Shown here in pieces: positions 7,416 to 16,222 of a stretch of DNA of 27,287 nucleotides (the first letter of the stretch is position 1; every line of letters starts with the position of its first letter). The notes beneath the pieces were generated by a model that did not search any database, was not told the DNA's origin, and saw only the letters and a program-made list of their open reading frames with translations. Made by a program: the position numbers and the translations under genes. The DNA comes from an uncultured Collinsella sp. (GTDB lineage Bacteria; Actinomycetota; Coriobacteriia; Coriobacteriales; Coriobacteriaceae): NCBI GenBank assembly GCA_900541665.1, contig UQKV01000027.1:1-27287 (forward strand). The letters are read 5' to 3'.

Positions 7416-8462
7416 ATGTTTTGCACCAAGTGTGGCTCCGAGATGCCCGACGGAACCGATTTTTGCACGAACTGCGGGGCGCGCATGGGCGCTGCCTCTC
7501 CGGCGGCCGCGCCTGCTGAGCCCGCATCGATGCCGGCGGCAGGGATGCCTCCCGTGCAGAAGAAGTCACATAAGCGCGCGGTGATTGTCGGCATGTGCGT
7601 GGTGGGCGTGCTCGTTGCCGGCGGTGCCGCTCTGGCGCTGACCGGCGTGCTGGGTCCGCTTGGGCAGGGCAATTCATCGCAGATCACGGTGCTGGGGTCT
7701 GACGAGGGTTCGGCCGAGCTTAAGGACCAGGGAAGCGCCAAGGAGAAGCCTGCCGAAGAGCAAGAGGAGCCGGAAGAGCCCGGGCAGACGGGCAGCAGCG
7801 TAAAGGTCGACCTCAACGACCAGGCAACTTATGCCGCGGCGAACCTGTTCCTATCGAACTTTACGGAGGAACACTTCGATCGGGACTGGTATCAGGCGGG
7901 CGGCTTCGATTCGACTGACGGACTTTCTGATGACGAGAAATACAAGCTGGTCAAGTTTATCTGGTGCCATTTTATTGACAACGCGCCGTATCGAATCGAG
8001 AAAGGTGACTATGACAACGGTAATAGCCAACGTTTGGCGACTGATGTGATCAATAGGGAGCTCAACCGCTTGATGGGTCTGACGCTTTCCGATGCCGATA
8101 TGACTTATGACAGAACGCCGGAGGGGCAGGCGATTCCTGATTCGGCTGAAGCGCATGACGGGTACTTGTATCTGAAGCAGGAATACGGCCAGGGAAATTA
8201 CAACCCATCGTGTGCCATCGTTACGGGCGCGACTGACCTTGGTGACAACATCTACGAGCTCACCTATGAGGTCTACAGTGCTGGCGGTACGTTACTTCCT
8301 TCCGACATCCCCGAGAGCACTTACGGCCTGCCAAAGGACCAGTTCATCGCCGCAATTCAAGCGGACGCATCCATGGGCCGTACTGAGACTTGCACGGTCC
8401 GCGTCGCGCAGGGTGACGGCACCCCGACCTTCATGCTGCTTAAAATGGGCGTCTACGACTAG
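7416..8462 (+). CDS. Zinc-ribbon, membrane-anchored protein with unknown extracytoplasmic domain
   Basis: The 348-residue protein opens with a zinc ribbon, MFCTKCGSEMPDGTDFCTNC, with cysteines 3, 6, 17 and 20. An Ala/Pro linker, a basic patch KKSHKR and one membrane segment (about 54-78) follow. After an acidic, low-complexity linker rich in Glu (about 95-125) there is a folded-looking C-terminal domain of about 215 residues. That domain starts near TYAAANLFLSNFTEEHF, a pattern I associate with uncharacterised surface domains in gut Firmicutes and Coriobacteria. The C-terminal part uses visibly less GC-rich codons than neighbours such as mfd. The start at 7416 fits the standard zinc-ribbon N-terminus; AAGGGG (7400-7405) is a somewhat distant RBS. 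Function is unknown. The topology suggests a cytoplasmic ribbon with an exported sensing or binding domain. Confidence 0.85.
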   Translation: MFCTKCGSEMPDGTDFCTNCGARMGAASPAAAPAEPASMPAAGMPPVQKKSHKRAVIVGMCVVGVLVAGGAALALTGVLGPLGQGNSSQITVLGSDEGSAELKDQGSAKEKPAEEQEEPEEPGQTGSSVKVDLNDQATYAAANLFLSNFTEEHFDRDWYQAGGFDSTDGLSDDEKYKLVKFIWCHFIDNAPYRIEKGDYDNGNSQRLATDVINRELNRLMGLTLSDADMTYDRTPEGQAIPDSAEAHDGYLYLKQEYGQGNYNPSCAIVTGATDLGDNIYELTYEVYSAGGTLLPSDIPESTYGLPKDQFIAAIQADASMGRTETCTVRVAQGDGTPTFMLLKMGVYD

Positions 8463-8489
8463 ACTCGGCGTATAGCTCACTCTGATAAC

Positions 8490-8521
8490 GCCAGGCGGCT
8501 TGCCCGTCTGGCATTTTTGTT
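8490..8521 (+). terminator. Rho-independent terminator after the zinc-ribbon gene
   Basis: GCCAGGCGG (8490-8498) pairs with CCGTCTGGC (8504-8512) with one G-U, then ATTTTTGTT. Confidence 0.88.
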
Positions 8522-8551
8522 GCGGGGCTGGGCATGCGCTTGAGCAGGAGT
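8507..8551 (+). repeat. 45-nt direct repeat, copy 1
   Basis: Matches 10221-10265 at 41 of 45 positions. It starts in the 3' arm of the terminator and runs past the T-tract through TTGCGGGGCTGGGC and CGCTTGAGC. The two copies bracket the ATP-grasp gene. Confidence 0.8.
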
Positions 8552-8673
8552 ATATGTCGCCTCCTGCCGCCTCATGCAAAAATGTGTTGCTAATTTAGAA
8601 GCCTATTCAAGCGCGCCGAAGTCGCGGCGTGCTGGCGTAGCATGGGCAAAAAAATCAAGCAATGGAGGACAAC

Positions 8674-10140
8674 GTGGCAACATTGAAGACGCGAGAGCTT
8701 GAAGATTACTTTGAACGCATCGTACGCACGCGCGAAGGCGACCTGCCTGGTCGTCGCAAAGGCGACGAATACTTGTCTCAAACCCATGCGCTCTACCACG
8801 GAGATCCTGCGCCCTGGGCTTTAACGCCAAAGATATTCGACAAGGATATGACGGCGCTTCTTAAGGAGGCGGCCGAGCGCATGTACGGCATTATGGACAA
8901 GGTGACGCGGGCGTTTTGTTCCGATGCCTTCGTGCGCGCGTGGTTTCGCATGGATCCGGCTTTTGCTGACCTGTGCGCTATGGATGCCGGCTATGATTGC
9001 CAGATCCCCCTTGCGCGCGTTGATATCTTTCTTGACGAAGATGCCGGTTCGTATACGTTTTGCGAGCTCAATACCGACGGCAGTGCCGGAATGGTAGTGA
9101 CCGATGCGGTCTGTCAGGCAGTGCGAATGACGCCTTCCTTTGAGGAGTTTGCATCCGACCACCCAGGCTTTCGGCAGTACGATTTGTGCGGTAGCTGGAT
9201 AGATGCATTGTTTGAGACCTATGCAGAGTGGGAGCTGGCCCATCCTCGCCGCGCCGAAGATAGTGCACGATCGGACGACGGGGCCCGCGTTGACGAGGGG
9301 CTCTATGCACCGCAATCAAAGATATATCCCGCTTCGGTGGCAATCATCGACTATTCGGAAAGCATCGACTTGGAAGATGCGGCTCATTTTGTCGACCTTA
9401 TGAGGCGGCGGGGTGTAGTCGCACGCTTTGCGGATGTGCGCGACCTGCGGATCGGCAAAGACGAGAGCGGTGCTAGGCGGCTGTGCGATGCCGTCGGTCC
9501 TATTGATTGCGTCTGGCGGCGCGCGGTGACCGGCGAGTTGTGGGATAAGCCGTGCGACGGACGCTCGGCCTTAATCGAGGCTGCCCAAGAAGGGCTCGCA
9601 TGCGTCGTCGGCGGATTTAGAACGTGGCCGTGTGCGACTAAGACCGTATTTGCATTTCTGTGGTCTCGGGCCGGTCAGTCCTTGTTGAGCCCGGAGGAGC
9701 AATCGTTTGTACGGGAGCATGTGCCCTATACCGAGATTTTGGACGAAAGCACCCAGCTGTCGAGATTTGCCGAAAAGGACCGATGGATTGTCAAGCCGTG
9801 CGGCGGCTACAACGCGGTTGGCGTTGTCGCCGGTTTGGATGTCACGGAACGGGAATGGTCCCAGGTGCTTGCTCGTGCTGCGGCCGCTGGGGCGATTGTG
9901 CAGGAGTATGCTCAACAGTATCAGACTCCCTGCTTGCGCGGAACGCTTGTCGATGGACCGCATCGAGGAGAGGCGCCCAAAGGACTTGTGGATGATCTTG
10001 GTTTTGCGCCCGCTTCTAATATGGAAGGCCTGTACCTGTATCGCGGCCGTTTTGCGGGCGTGTACACACGCGTCGGCTTTGCCAACACCATAGGAGAGTG
10101 GACGAGCCGTTTGAACGTTGCGAGCTTTTTTGAGGAATAG
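8674..10140 (+). CDS. Circularly permuted ATP-grasp / glutathionylspermidine synthase-like protein
   Basis: The 488-residue product resembles the permuted ATP-grasp proteins grouped with glutathionylspermidine synthase, which form amide bonds through an acyl-phosphate. Visible signs are VDIFLDEDAGSYTFCELNTD followed by GSAGM (metal and substrate segment), CATKTVFAFLW (a lysine-bearing loop) and WIVKPCGGYNAVGVV (ATP-binding strand and glycine-rich loop). The end, GVYTRVGFANTIGEWTS, also fits the family. The substrate is unknown; no thiol, amidase or spermidine gene is adjacent. GTG at 8674 is preferred because GGAGG (8664-8668) lies 5 nt before it, while the in-frame ATG at 8662 overlaps that RBS. 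Codon choice is less biased than in mfd, and the gene is bracketed by near-identical 45-nt repeats, so local acquisition or cassette exchange is possible but unproven. Confidence 0.8.
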   Translation: MATLKTRELEDYFERIVRTREGDLPGRRKGDEYLSQTHALYHGDPAPWALTPKIFDKDMTALLKEAAERMYGIMDKVTRAFCSDAFVRAWFRMDPAFADLCAMDAGYDCQIPLARVDIFLDEDAGSYTFCELNTDGSAGMVVTDAVCQAVRMTPSFEEFASDHPGFRQYDLCGSWIDALFETYAEWELAHPRRAEDSARSDDGARVDEGLYAPQSKIYPASVAIIDYSESIDLEDAAHFVDLMRRRGVVARFADVRDLRIGKDESGARRLCDAVGPIDCVWRRAVTGELWDKPCDGRSALIEAAQEGLACVVGGFRTWPCATKTVFAFLWSRAGQSLLSPEEQSFVREHVPYTEILDESTQLSRFAEKDRWIVKPCGGYNAVGVVAGLDVTEREWSQVLARAAAAGAIVQEYAQQYQTPCLRGTLVDGPHRGEAPKGLVDDLGFAPASNMEGLYLYRGRFAGVYTRVGFANTIGEWTSRLNVASFFEE

Positions 10141-10220
10141 CCGTTTCTTGGGGAGCCTTCCATGGCTGCGGCGTTCGACGTGACGGGGAGATTTTGGCGA
10201 AGCCGGCGAGTCCAGTTCTA

Positions 10221-10265
10221 TCTGGCGTTTTTGTTGCGGGGCTGGGCGTACGCTTGAGCTGGAGT
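10221..10265 (+). repeat. 45-nt direct repeat, copy 2
   Basis: Second copy of the element at 8507-8551, with four differences. Here only a short CCAG/CTGG stem precedes the GTTTTTGTT run, so any termination for the ATP-grasp gene would be weak. Confidence 0.8.
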
Positions 10266-10309
10266 CCTCTCCATGCGCTACCATGACAGGCAACGAATTT
10301 GACGAACGA

Positions 10310-10337
10310 CCCGCCGAGCTTGCCCCGGCGGGCTTTT
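10310..10337 (+). terminator. Terminator-like hairpin just upstream of mfd
   Basis: CCCGCCG (10310-10316) pairs with CGGCGGG (10326-10332), then CTTTT. A -10-like TACCAT lies at about 10279-10284, so the hairpin could fall inside the mfd leader as an attenuator, or be the last stop for ATP-grasp transcripts. The rest of 10141-10362 holds no gene I can support. Confidence 0.6.
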
Positions 10338-10362
10338 GGCGTTGCAATGCCGGAGGAACAGC

Positions 10363-13300
10363 ATGCTCATTCACCGTATAGCCGCGCAGCTCTACACTGC
10401 CGAGGCACTGCAGACCGTCGAGGCCGGGCTCGATGCCGGCGAGGACGTAACGCTGGCCGTGTCGCAGTCGGGCCGCACGCTTATGGCCGCCGCCCAGTTT
10501 GCGCGTCGTCCGCGCCCCACGGTCTACATCGTGAGTGGCGAGGATGCGGCCGATCGCGCCGCACGTAGTCTGGCCGCCTATGTGGGCCTCGCGCGCGTGT
10601 GCCGCTTTCCCGAGCGCAAGGACTACCCTTGGCGCGAGCAGGCGCCCGACGACGCCGTGGTAGCCCAGCGCTGCGAGGCGCTCGGGCGCATCGTGCGCGG
10701 CGACAACTGCATCATGGTCGCCTCGGCTCGCACGCTGCTGCGCTGCGTGCCGCCGGTCGAGAGCCGCTACTGGGAGTCCACTACTTTTGCGGTGGGCGAG
10801 GAGATTCCTTTTGACGAGGTGCCGCAGCGCCTGGTGGGCATGGGCTACACCAATGCCGGTGCCGCCGATGCGCCCGGCCTGTTCCGCGTGCACGGCGACA
10901 CTGTCGAGGTGTTTCCCGCGCAGGAAAAGGCACCCGTGCGCATTGAGTTTTTCGGCGACGAGATCGACCGCATCCGCCGCATGGTGAGTTCAACGGGCCA
11001 GACCATCGGCAACGAGGACAGCATCGAGATCTTCCCCTGTCGCGAGCTCGCACTCACCGACGACGCCGTCCACAACATGCATGTGGCGCTCTACCGCGCC
11101 AGCCAGGACGACAGCAAGTTGGCGGCGCTGCTCGAGATGGTGGATGCGCGCATCGTCACGCCTGAGCTCGATCGCTTTTTGCCGGTGATGTACGGCCAGA
11201 CCGTGAGCCCGCTGTCGCACGTGAGCGGCAAGGCGCTCGTGGTACTGTCCGAGCCGCGCTCACTGTTCGACGATTGCCTGCGCGCCTACGAGGATATCGA
11301 GGCACGTGCCGGCGAGGCGGGGGTCGACCGTCTGGACGGCCTGTACGTGCGTGCCCAGCAACTCGACTTTGGTTCCCAGCAACGCCTGAACTATGTGAGC
11401 CTGATTCGTGCCGGCGGTGCGGTGACGGCCGAGCTCAAGATTGAGCAGCCTGCCATCGCAGGCTCGGACAACCGTTTTATGACGCGCATCCAGGAGATCG
11501 TGAGCAAGCGCTATGCCTGCGTGTTTGCCATCCCCGACCGCGGTGCGCGCGAGTCGATGGAGCTCACCTTTGGTGACGAGGGCATTACCTTTGAGGAGTC
11601 GCTGACCGCGGCGCCCGAAAATGCCGGCGCTATCGGCGACCGCGTGCGCGTGGCAGCGGCGGATTCCGCCGACCGTGCCGCACGCCAGGAGGCCCATGCT
11701 TCCATTCGCGAGCGTCGCGCCGACGCGCTCAACGCCCGCTCGCTCGAGGCGGGCGCCGCGCAGGCTGCCGCCGGCGCCGCCGTGCCCACCATCTCGCGCG
11801 GGCGCGTGACCTTTGTGGACGCTGCCCTGCCGCAGGGCGTGGTGGTGCCCGACGCCAATTTGGCCGTGTTCTCGATCGCCGATCTCAACGCCCGCATGGA
11901 CGCCAACCGCGCGCGCAGCCGCCGCAAGGTGGACATTACGCAGATCACCTTCCCGTTTAAGCCGGGTGACTACGTGGTGCACGCTACCCACGGCATCGCG
12001 CTCTTTAGCGAGATCGCGCGCCAGGAAGTGGGCGGCAAGGAGCGCGATTACTTTTTGCTGGAATATGCCGACGGCGACAAGCTCTACGTGCCGTTGGAGC
12101 AGGTCGACCGCATCACACGCTATGTTGGCCCCGACGGCGACAAGCCGCGCCTGACCAGGCTCAACACCGCCGACTGGACGCGGGCTACCAACAAGGCGCG
12201 CAAGAATGCCAAAAAGCTGGCGTTTGACCTGGTCGACCTGTATACGCGCCGCTCGTCGATTACCGGTATCGCCTGTCCGCCCGATACGCCCGAGCAGATC
12301 GAGATGGAGCAGAGCTTCCCCTACGACGAGACGCGCGACCAGCTGGAGGCCATCGCCGACATCAAGGCCGACATGGAGGCGCCCAAGCCCATGGACCGCC
12401 TGCTGTGCGGCGACGTGGGTTTCGGCAAGACCGAGGTCGCCCTGCGCGCGGCGTTTAAGTGCGTTGACTCCGGCCGCCAGGTCATGGTGCTCTGTCCCAC
12501 GACCATTCTGGCCCAGCAGCACTACGAGACATTCTTTGAGCGCTTTGCCCCGTTTGGCCTGGAGGTCGAGGTGCTCAGCCGCTTCCGCACCCCGGCGCAG
12601 CAAAAGCGCGCGCTCAAGGCGTTTGCCGAGGGCACGATTGATGTACTCATCGGCACGCACCGCTTGCTTTCTGCCGATGTGAACCCCAAGAACCTGGGCA
12701 TGGTGATCATCGACGAAGAGCAGCGCTTTGGTGTGCAGCACAAGGAACAGCTCAAAAACCTGCGCGAGCAAATCGACGTGCTCACGCTCTCGGCAACGCC
12801 TATTCCGCGAACCATGCAGATGGCCACGAGCGGCGTGCGCGATATGAGCCTGATCACCACGCCGCCGACCGGGCGTCGTCCCGTGATCGTGCACGTGGGG
12901 GAGTACGACCCCGACGTGGTGAGTGCAGCGATTCGCCTGGAGGTGGGCCGCGGCGGCCAGGTGTATTACGTGTCCAACCGCGTCAAGACCATCGACGATG
13001 CCGTGGCGCGCGTGCACGAGGCCGCGCCCGAGGCGCGCGTGGGCGTGGCACACGGCAAGATGAGCCCGCGCGAGGTCGAGGACGTGATGATCGAGTTCGC
13101 GACCAAGAAGATCGACGTGCTTATCGCCACGACCATCGTGGAGAGCGGCATCGACAACGCAACGGCCAACACGCTCATCATCGAGGACTCGCAGCGTCTG
13201 GGTCTGGCACAACTCTACCAGCTTAAGGGCCGCGTGGGCCGCTCGGCCACGCAGGCATACGCGTACTTTATGTTCCCCGGCGAGCTGCCGCTTACCGAGG

Positions 13301-13995
13301 AGGCCACGGCACGCCTGACTGCACTTTCCGAGTTCCAGGACCTGGGCAGCGGCATGCGCATCGCCATGCGCGACCTGGAGATCCGCGGCGCCGGTTCGCT
13401 TATGGGCGCCGAGCAGCACGGTAACCTGTCGAGCGTGGGCTTTGACCTGTTTACGCAGATGCTGGGCCAGGCCGTGGCCGAGGCGCGCGGCGACGACGAT
13501 GCCGGCGTGGAGGCGGCGAGCGTGGGCATCAACCTGCCGGCCGACTACTTCTTGTCCGAGGAGTACATGCCGGCGGTGGACCAGCGCGTGCTCGTGTACC
13601 GCAAGCTCGCGGCCGCCGAGGACCTGGAGAGTATCGACGAGGTGCAGGAGGAGACCGAGGCCGCGCACGGTGAGCTTCCGTTGGCGGGGCTCAACCTGTT
13701 CAACCGCGCTCGCATCCGTATTCGCGGCGAGCGCCTGGGGCTCGAGAGCGTCACGCTCAGCGGCGGACGCATTACCTTCCTGGGGGTTGACGTTCCCAAG
13801 AAGGTAGCCTTTGAGTTCAAGAATCGCTACGGCGCGGTGAACTTTCCCAAGAGCTGCAAACTGTCGGTGCCCTACAAGGCGGGCGCCGGTGCGGGCAGCG
13901 GCCTGGGCCGCGGCCTCGACGCCAACGACGGCACCGGCCCCGTGGCCGCGGCACTCATGCTGCTGCAGCAGTTGGGTGCTAGCGACGACGACTAA
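10363..13995 (+). CDS. mfd: Transcription-repair coupling factor Mfd
   Basis: Mfd (1210 residues, close to the usual 1150-1200) displaces RNA polymerase stalled at DNA lesions and recruits UvrA for nucleotide excision repair. The UvrB-like N-terminal region (about 1-350) contains RKDYPWRE-type and GDTVEVFPAQE segments. The RNA-polymerase-interacting domain begins at about 530 with FKPGDYVVHATHGIA. The RecG-like translocase carries Walker A GDVGFGKT (683-690), DEEQ (784-787), SATPIPRTMQMA and VVESGID-like motifs (TIVESGIDN). The C-terminal TRCF domain covers about 1030-1150. GGAGGA (10352-10357) is 5 nt before the ATG. It is followed by a structured repeat whose first bases overlap the stop codon. 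Codon use is strongly GC-ending, typical of the conserved chromosome. Confidence 0.98.
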   Translation: MLIHRIAAQLYTAEALQTVEAGLDAGEDVTLAVSQSGRTLMAAAQFARRPRPTVYIVSGEDAADRAARSLAAYVGLARVCRFPERKDYPWREQAPDDAVVAQRCEALGRIVRGDNCIMVASARTLLRCVPPVESRYWESTTFAVGEEIPFDEVPQRLVGMGYTNAGAADAPGLFRVHGDTVEVFPAQEKAPVRIEFFGDEIDRIRRMVSSTGQTIGNEDSIEIFPCRELALTDDAVHNMHVALYRASQDDSKLAALLEMVDARIVTPELDRFLPVMYGQTVSPLSHVSGKALVVLSEPRSLFDDCLRAYEDIEARAGEAGVDRLDGLYVRAQQLDFGSQQRLNYVSLIRAGGAVTAELKIEQPAIAGSDNRFMTRIQEIVSKRYACVFAIPDRGARESMELTFGDEGITFEESLTAAPENAGAIGDRVRVAAADSADRAARQEAHASIRERRADALNARSLEAGAAQAAAGAAVPTISRGRVTFVDAALPQGVVVPDANLAVFSIADLNARMDANRARSRRKVDITQITFPFKPGDYVVHATHGIALFSEIARQEVGGKERDYFLLEYADGDKLYVPLEQVDRITRYVGPDGDKPRLTRLNTADWTRATNKARKNAKKLAFDLVDLYTRRSSITGIACPPDTPEQIEMEQSFPYDETRDQLEAIADIKADMEAPKPMDRLLCGDVGFGKTEVALRAAFKCVDSGRQVMVLCPTTILAQQHYETFFERFAPFGLEVEVLSRFRTPAQQKRALKAFAEGTIDVLIGTHRLLSADVNPKNLGMVIIDEEQRFGVQHKEQLKNLREQIDVLTLSATPIPRTMQMATSGVRDMSLITTPPTGRRPVIVHVGEYDPDVVSAAIRLEVGRGGQVYYVSNRVKTIDDAVARVHEAAPEARVGVAHGKMSPREVEDVMIEFATKKIDVLIATTIVESGIDNATANTLIIEDSQRLGLAQLYQLKGRVGRSATQAYAYFMFPGELPLTEEATARLTALSEFQDLGSGMRIAMRDLEIRGAGSLMGAEQHGNLSSVGFDLFTQMLGQAVAEARGDDDAGVEAASVGINLPADYFLSEEYMPAVDQRVLVYRKLAAAEDLESIDEVQEETEAAHGELPLAGLNLFNRARIRIRGERLGLESVTLSGGRITFLGVDVPKKVAFEFKNRYGAVNFPKSCKLSVPYKAGAGAGSGLGRGLDANDGTGPVAAALMLLQQLGASDDD

Positions 13996-14100
13996 CGGGT
14001 CGACGCTGCAAACGCCCCATTTGGGCAATCTGACCCTCACTCGTCGGTCGCGTACGCAAGTACGCTTCCCTCCTCCTTCGGGCCACCTTGCCACAAATGG
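13993..14100. repeat. Structured intergenic repeat beginning in the mfd stop codon
   Basis: The first 26 nt (13993-14018) recur at 27257-27282 with one difference. CCATTTGGGCAA (14017-14028) pairs with TTGCCACAAATGG (14088-14100) with a one-base bulge. Inside lies a perfect hairpin, GCGTAC-GCAA-GTACGC (14050-14065), with a GNRA-type loop. It looks like a REP/BIME-type unit. No T-tract terminator is evident. 14101-14210 holds no gene. Confidence 0.65.
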
Positions 14101-14210
14101 AACGTTTTCGCTTACTTATGCTCAACCTGTAAGGGTATTTACGGGACAAAGCCATCTTCGTCTCACCCACATTGCAGGTTGACTGCCCTTCGCCCGACCG
14201 AAAGGAAAGC

Positions 14211-15074
14211 ATGTTCGGATACATCTATAAGAAAGATGTTGCCATTATCGCGGTTGTCCTGTGCCTTTGTCTGGGCGTGGGCAGCTTCTTTGATTATCAA
14301 ATCTCGAGTGCGCTGTTCAACATCGGCAGCATGTACGGTCGCTTTGTCGAGGCGGCCGGCGAGCTGCCGTTTGAGCTGACGGCGAGCATCGCGGGCGTTA
14401 TGCTCGTGCGCTCGGCCCGCCCCGATTCCAAGGCGAGCAAGTGGCTCGCTGCGCTGGGCGTTTTGATCAACGTGGGTCTGGTCGGCTACGAGATTATCGG
14501 ATCGCTGCGCGTCGGCGGCAAGCTTATTGCGTTTCAGCTGGTTCTGACGTTTGCGTTGGTCATCGCAGCCAACTTCATCGCCTACCGCCTCACGCGCACG
14601 ACCGAGCCCGACGAGCTTACGCGCTGGGCGTTGATGGTGCTGGCCGTGTGGGTCGCTCAGGCCATCATCCTCAACGTCATTGTTAAGCCGTTATGGTCGC
14701 GCCCGCGCATGCGCGTGATCGAGGTCACGCCGGGGCTCAATTTTCAGCCGTGGTGGGTGATCGGCAACCCCGACAAGTGGACCTATATCGCCGCCGGCGT
14801 GATCAAGGACGGGTTCAAGTCGTTTGCGAGCGGACACACGGCGCATGCGGCGATCGGCCTTATGCTCGCCGGGCTTCCCGCGGCAGCCTTTAAGGAAAAA
14901 CCTTCGCGTCGCCGCGTGATCTTTTGGGTGGCAGCTGTGGTCGCGGCGTTCGTCGCCTTTGGGCGCATCGTGATCGGCGCGCATTTTTTGAGTGACGTGA
15001 GCTGCGGTTTTGCTCTGGTACTGGCACTTGAGTGCCTTGCCGCGCGCATTGCCTATCCCAACGGCGTACAATAG
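14211..15074 (+). CDS. PAP2-family membrane phosphatase
   Basis: The 287-residue protein has about six predicted membrane helices and the three PAP2 phosphatase motifs. Motif 1 is K159-PLWS-RP (R164, P165), with the second RP of many members changed to RM. Motif 2 is FASGH with catalytic H209. Motif 3 is GRIVIGAHFLSD with R252, H258 and D262. Such enzymes dephosphorylate lipid phosphates such as undecaprenyl pyrophosphate or phosphatidylglycerol phosphate; which one is not determinable here. AAAGGAAA (14201-14208) supports the ATG at 14211. The threonine aldolase gene starts 45 nt after its stop; a -10-like TACAAT (15067-15072) overlaps the end of this gene, so the aldolase may have its own promoter. 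Confidence 0.9.
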   Translation: MFGYIYKKDVAIIAVVLCLCLGVGSFFDYQISSALFNIGSMYGRFVEAAGELPFELTASIAGVMLVRSARPDSKASKWLAALGVLINVGLVGYEIIGSLRVGGKLIAFQLVLTFALVIAANFIAYRLTRTTEPDELTRWALMVLAVWVAQAIILNVIVKPLWSRPRMRVIEVTPGLNFQPWWVIGNPDKWTYIAAGVIKDGFKSFASGHTAHAAIGLMLAGLPAAAFKEKPSRRRVIFWVAAVVAAFVAFGRIVIGAHFLSDVSCGFALVLALECLAARIAYPNGVQ

Positions 15075-15119
15075 CTCCGTTTGAGTCATCTGGCCGATAC
15101 CCGGTAAGAGAGGATTGCC

Positions 15120-16145
15120 ATGCTCGCGTTCAACAACGATTATTCCCACGGCGCACATCCGGCAGTACTGCAGGCGCTCGTCGACACCAATATGGAGCCG
15201 CAGCCCGGCTACGGTACCGATGCGCACACCGAGCGTGCCAAGCAGCTTATCCGCGAGGCCTGTCAGACCCCCGATGCCGACGTGTTTTTTCTGGTGGGCG
15301 GCACGCAGGCCAACGCGACGGTGGTTGACATGCTGCTCGCGCCGTACGAGGGCGTCGTTGCTGCCGAGACCGGCCACGTCGCCTGCCACGAGGCGGGCGC
15401 CATCGAGTTTGGCGGTCACAAGGTGCTCACCATCCCCGGCTACGAGGGCAAGATGCACGCCGAGGATCTGGAGAACTATATCCAGGTGTTCTACGAAAAC
15501 GAGAGCTACGAGCACACGGTGTTCCCGGGCGCCGTGTACGTGAGCCTATCGACCGAGTACGGCACGCTGTACTCCAAGGCCGAGCTCGCGGCGATTCACG
15601 CAGTGTGCCAGAAGCGCGAGATTCCGCTGTTTGTGGATGGCGCCCGCCTGGCCTATGCGCTGGCGGCCGATGAGTGCGACATTACCCTGCCCGAGCTGGC
15701 GCAGCTGTGTGACGTGTTCTACATTGGCGGCACCAAGTGCGGCGCGCTCTGCGGCGAGGCTGTGGTGTTTTGCGGCATGCACGCTCCGGCGCATCCCATT
15801 CCGCGCATTAAGCAGCACGGCGCGCTGTTGGCCAAGGGCCGCCTGACGGGCGTCCAGTTTGAGGCGCTCTTTACCGATGGCCTGTATTTTGAGATTGGTC
15901 GACAGGCGATCGAAACCGCTCAGGCGCTGCGTCGCGTACTGCACGAGCGCGGTTACCAGTTCTTCTTGGAGACGCCGACCAACCAGCAGTTTGTGATTCT
16001 GCCCAACGAGGATATGGCGCGCATTCGCGAGCATGCTTCGATTGAGTACTGGGAAAAGTACGACGAGACCCACACGGTGGTGCGTTTTTGCACCAGCTGG
16101 GCCACGACGCAGGAGGATATCGACGCGTTGGCGGCGGTTCTGTAG
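15120..16145 (+). CDS. ltaE: Low-specificity L-threonine aldolase (PLP fold type I)
   Basis: This 341-residue PLP enzyme cleaves L-threonine or L-allo-threonine to glycine and acetaldehyde. It begins with FNNDYSHGAHPAVLQAL, and carries the cofactor-stacking His86/His90 region (ETGHVACHEAGA), D173 in FVDGARLAYAL for the PLP nitrogen, and the Schiff-base lysine K206 in YIGGTKCGAL. AGAGGATTGCC precedes the ATG at 15120. It ends 20 nt before a strong terminator, so it is monocistronic or the last gene of a PAP2-aldolase unit. Some members of this family annotated as aldolases act on other beta-hydroxy amino acids, so the substrate is a family-level inference. Confidence 0.92.
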   Translation: MLAFNNDYSHGAHPAVLQALVDTNMEPQPGYGTDAHTERAKQLIREACQTPDADVFFLVGGTQANATVVDMLLAPYEGVVAAETGHVACHEAGAIEFGGHKVLTIPGYEGKMHAEDLENYIQVFYENESYEHTVFPGAVYVSLSTEYGTLYSKAELAAIHAVCQKREIPLFVDGARLAYALAADECDITLPELAQLCDVFYIGGTKCGALCGEAVVFCGMHAPAHPIPRIKQHGALLAKGRLTGVQFEALFTDGLYFEIGRQAIETAQALRRVLHERGYQFFLETPTNQQFVILPNEDMARIREHASIEYWEKYDETHTVVRFCTSWATTQEDIDALAAVL

Positions 16146-16163
16146 CCTGATGTAATGACGGGG

Positions 16164-16206
16164 GGCCGCCTTGCGCTGGGTTTGGCGCAGGGCGGCCTTT
16201 GCTTTT
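16164..16206 (+). terminator. Rho-independent terminator after ltaE
   Basis: A 13-bp stem (16164-16176 with 16185-16197, one G-U) with an 8-nt loop, followed by TTTGCTTTT. Confidence 0.9.
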
Positions 16207-16222
16207 GAGGGGGAGGGGTTGT

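Noticed and set aside
9571..10893. A 440-codon minus-strand frame spanning the ATP-grasp end and mfd start
   Set aside because: It crosses two real plus-strand genes and the intergenic hairpin, with low-complexity composition and no recognisable domain.
11260..14094. A 944-codon open frame on the minus strand opposite mfd
   Set aside because: It is a shadow caused by high-GC codon bias of mfd. It shows no family motif and no RBS.
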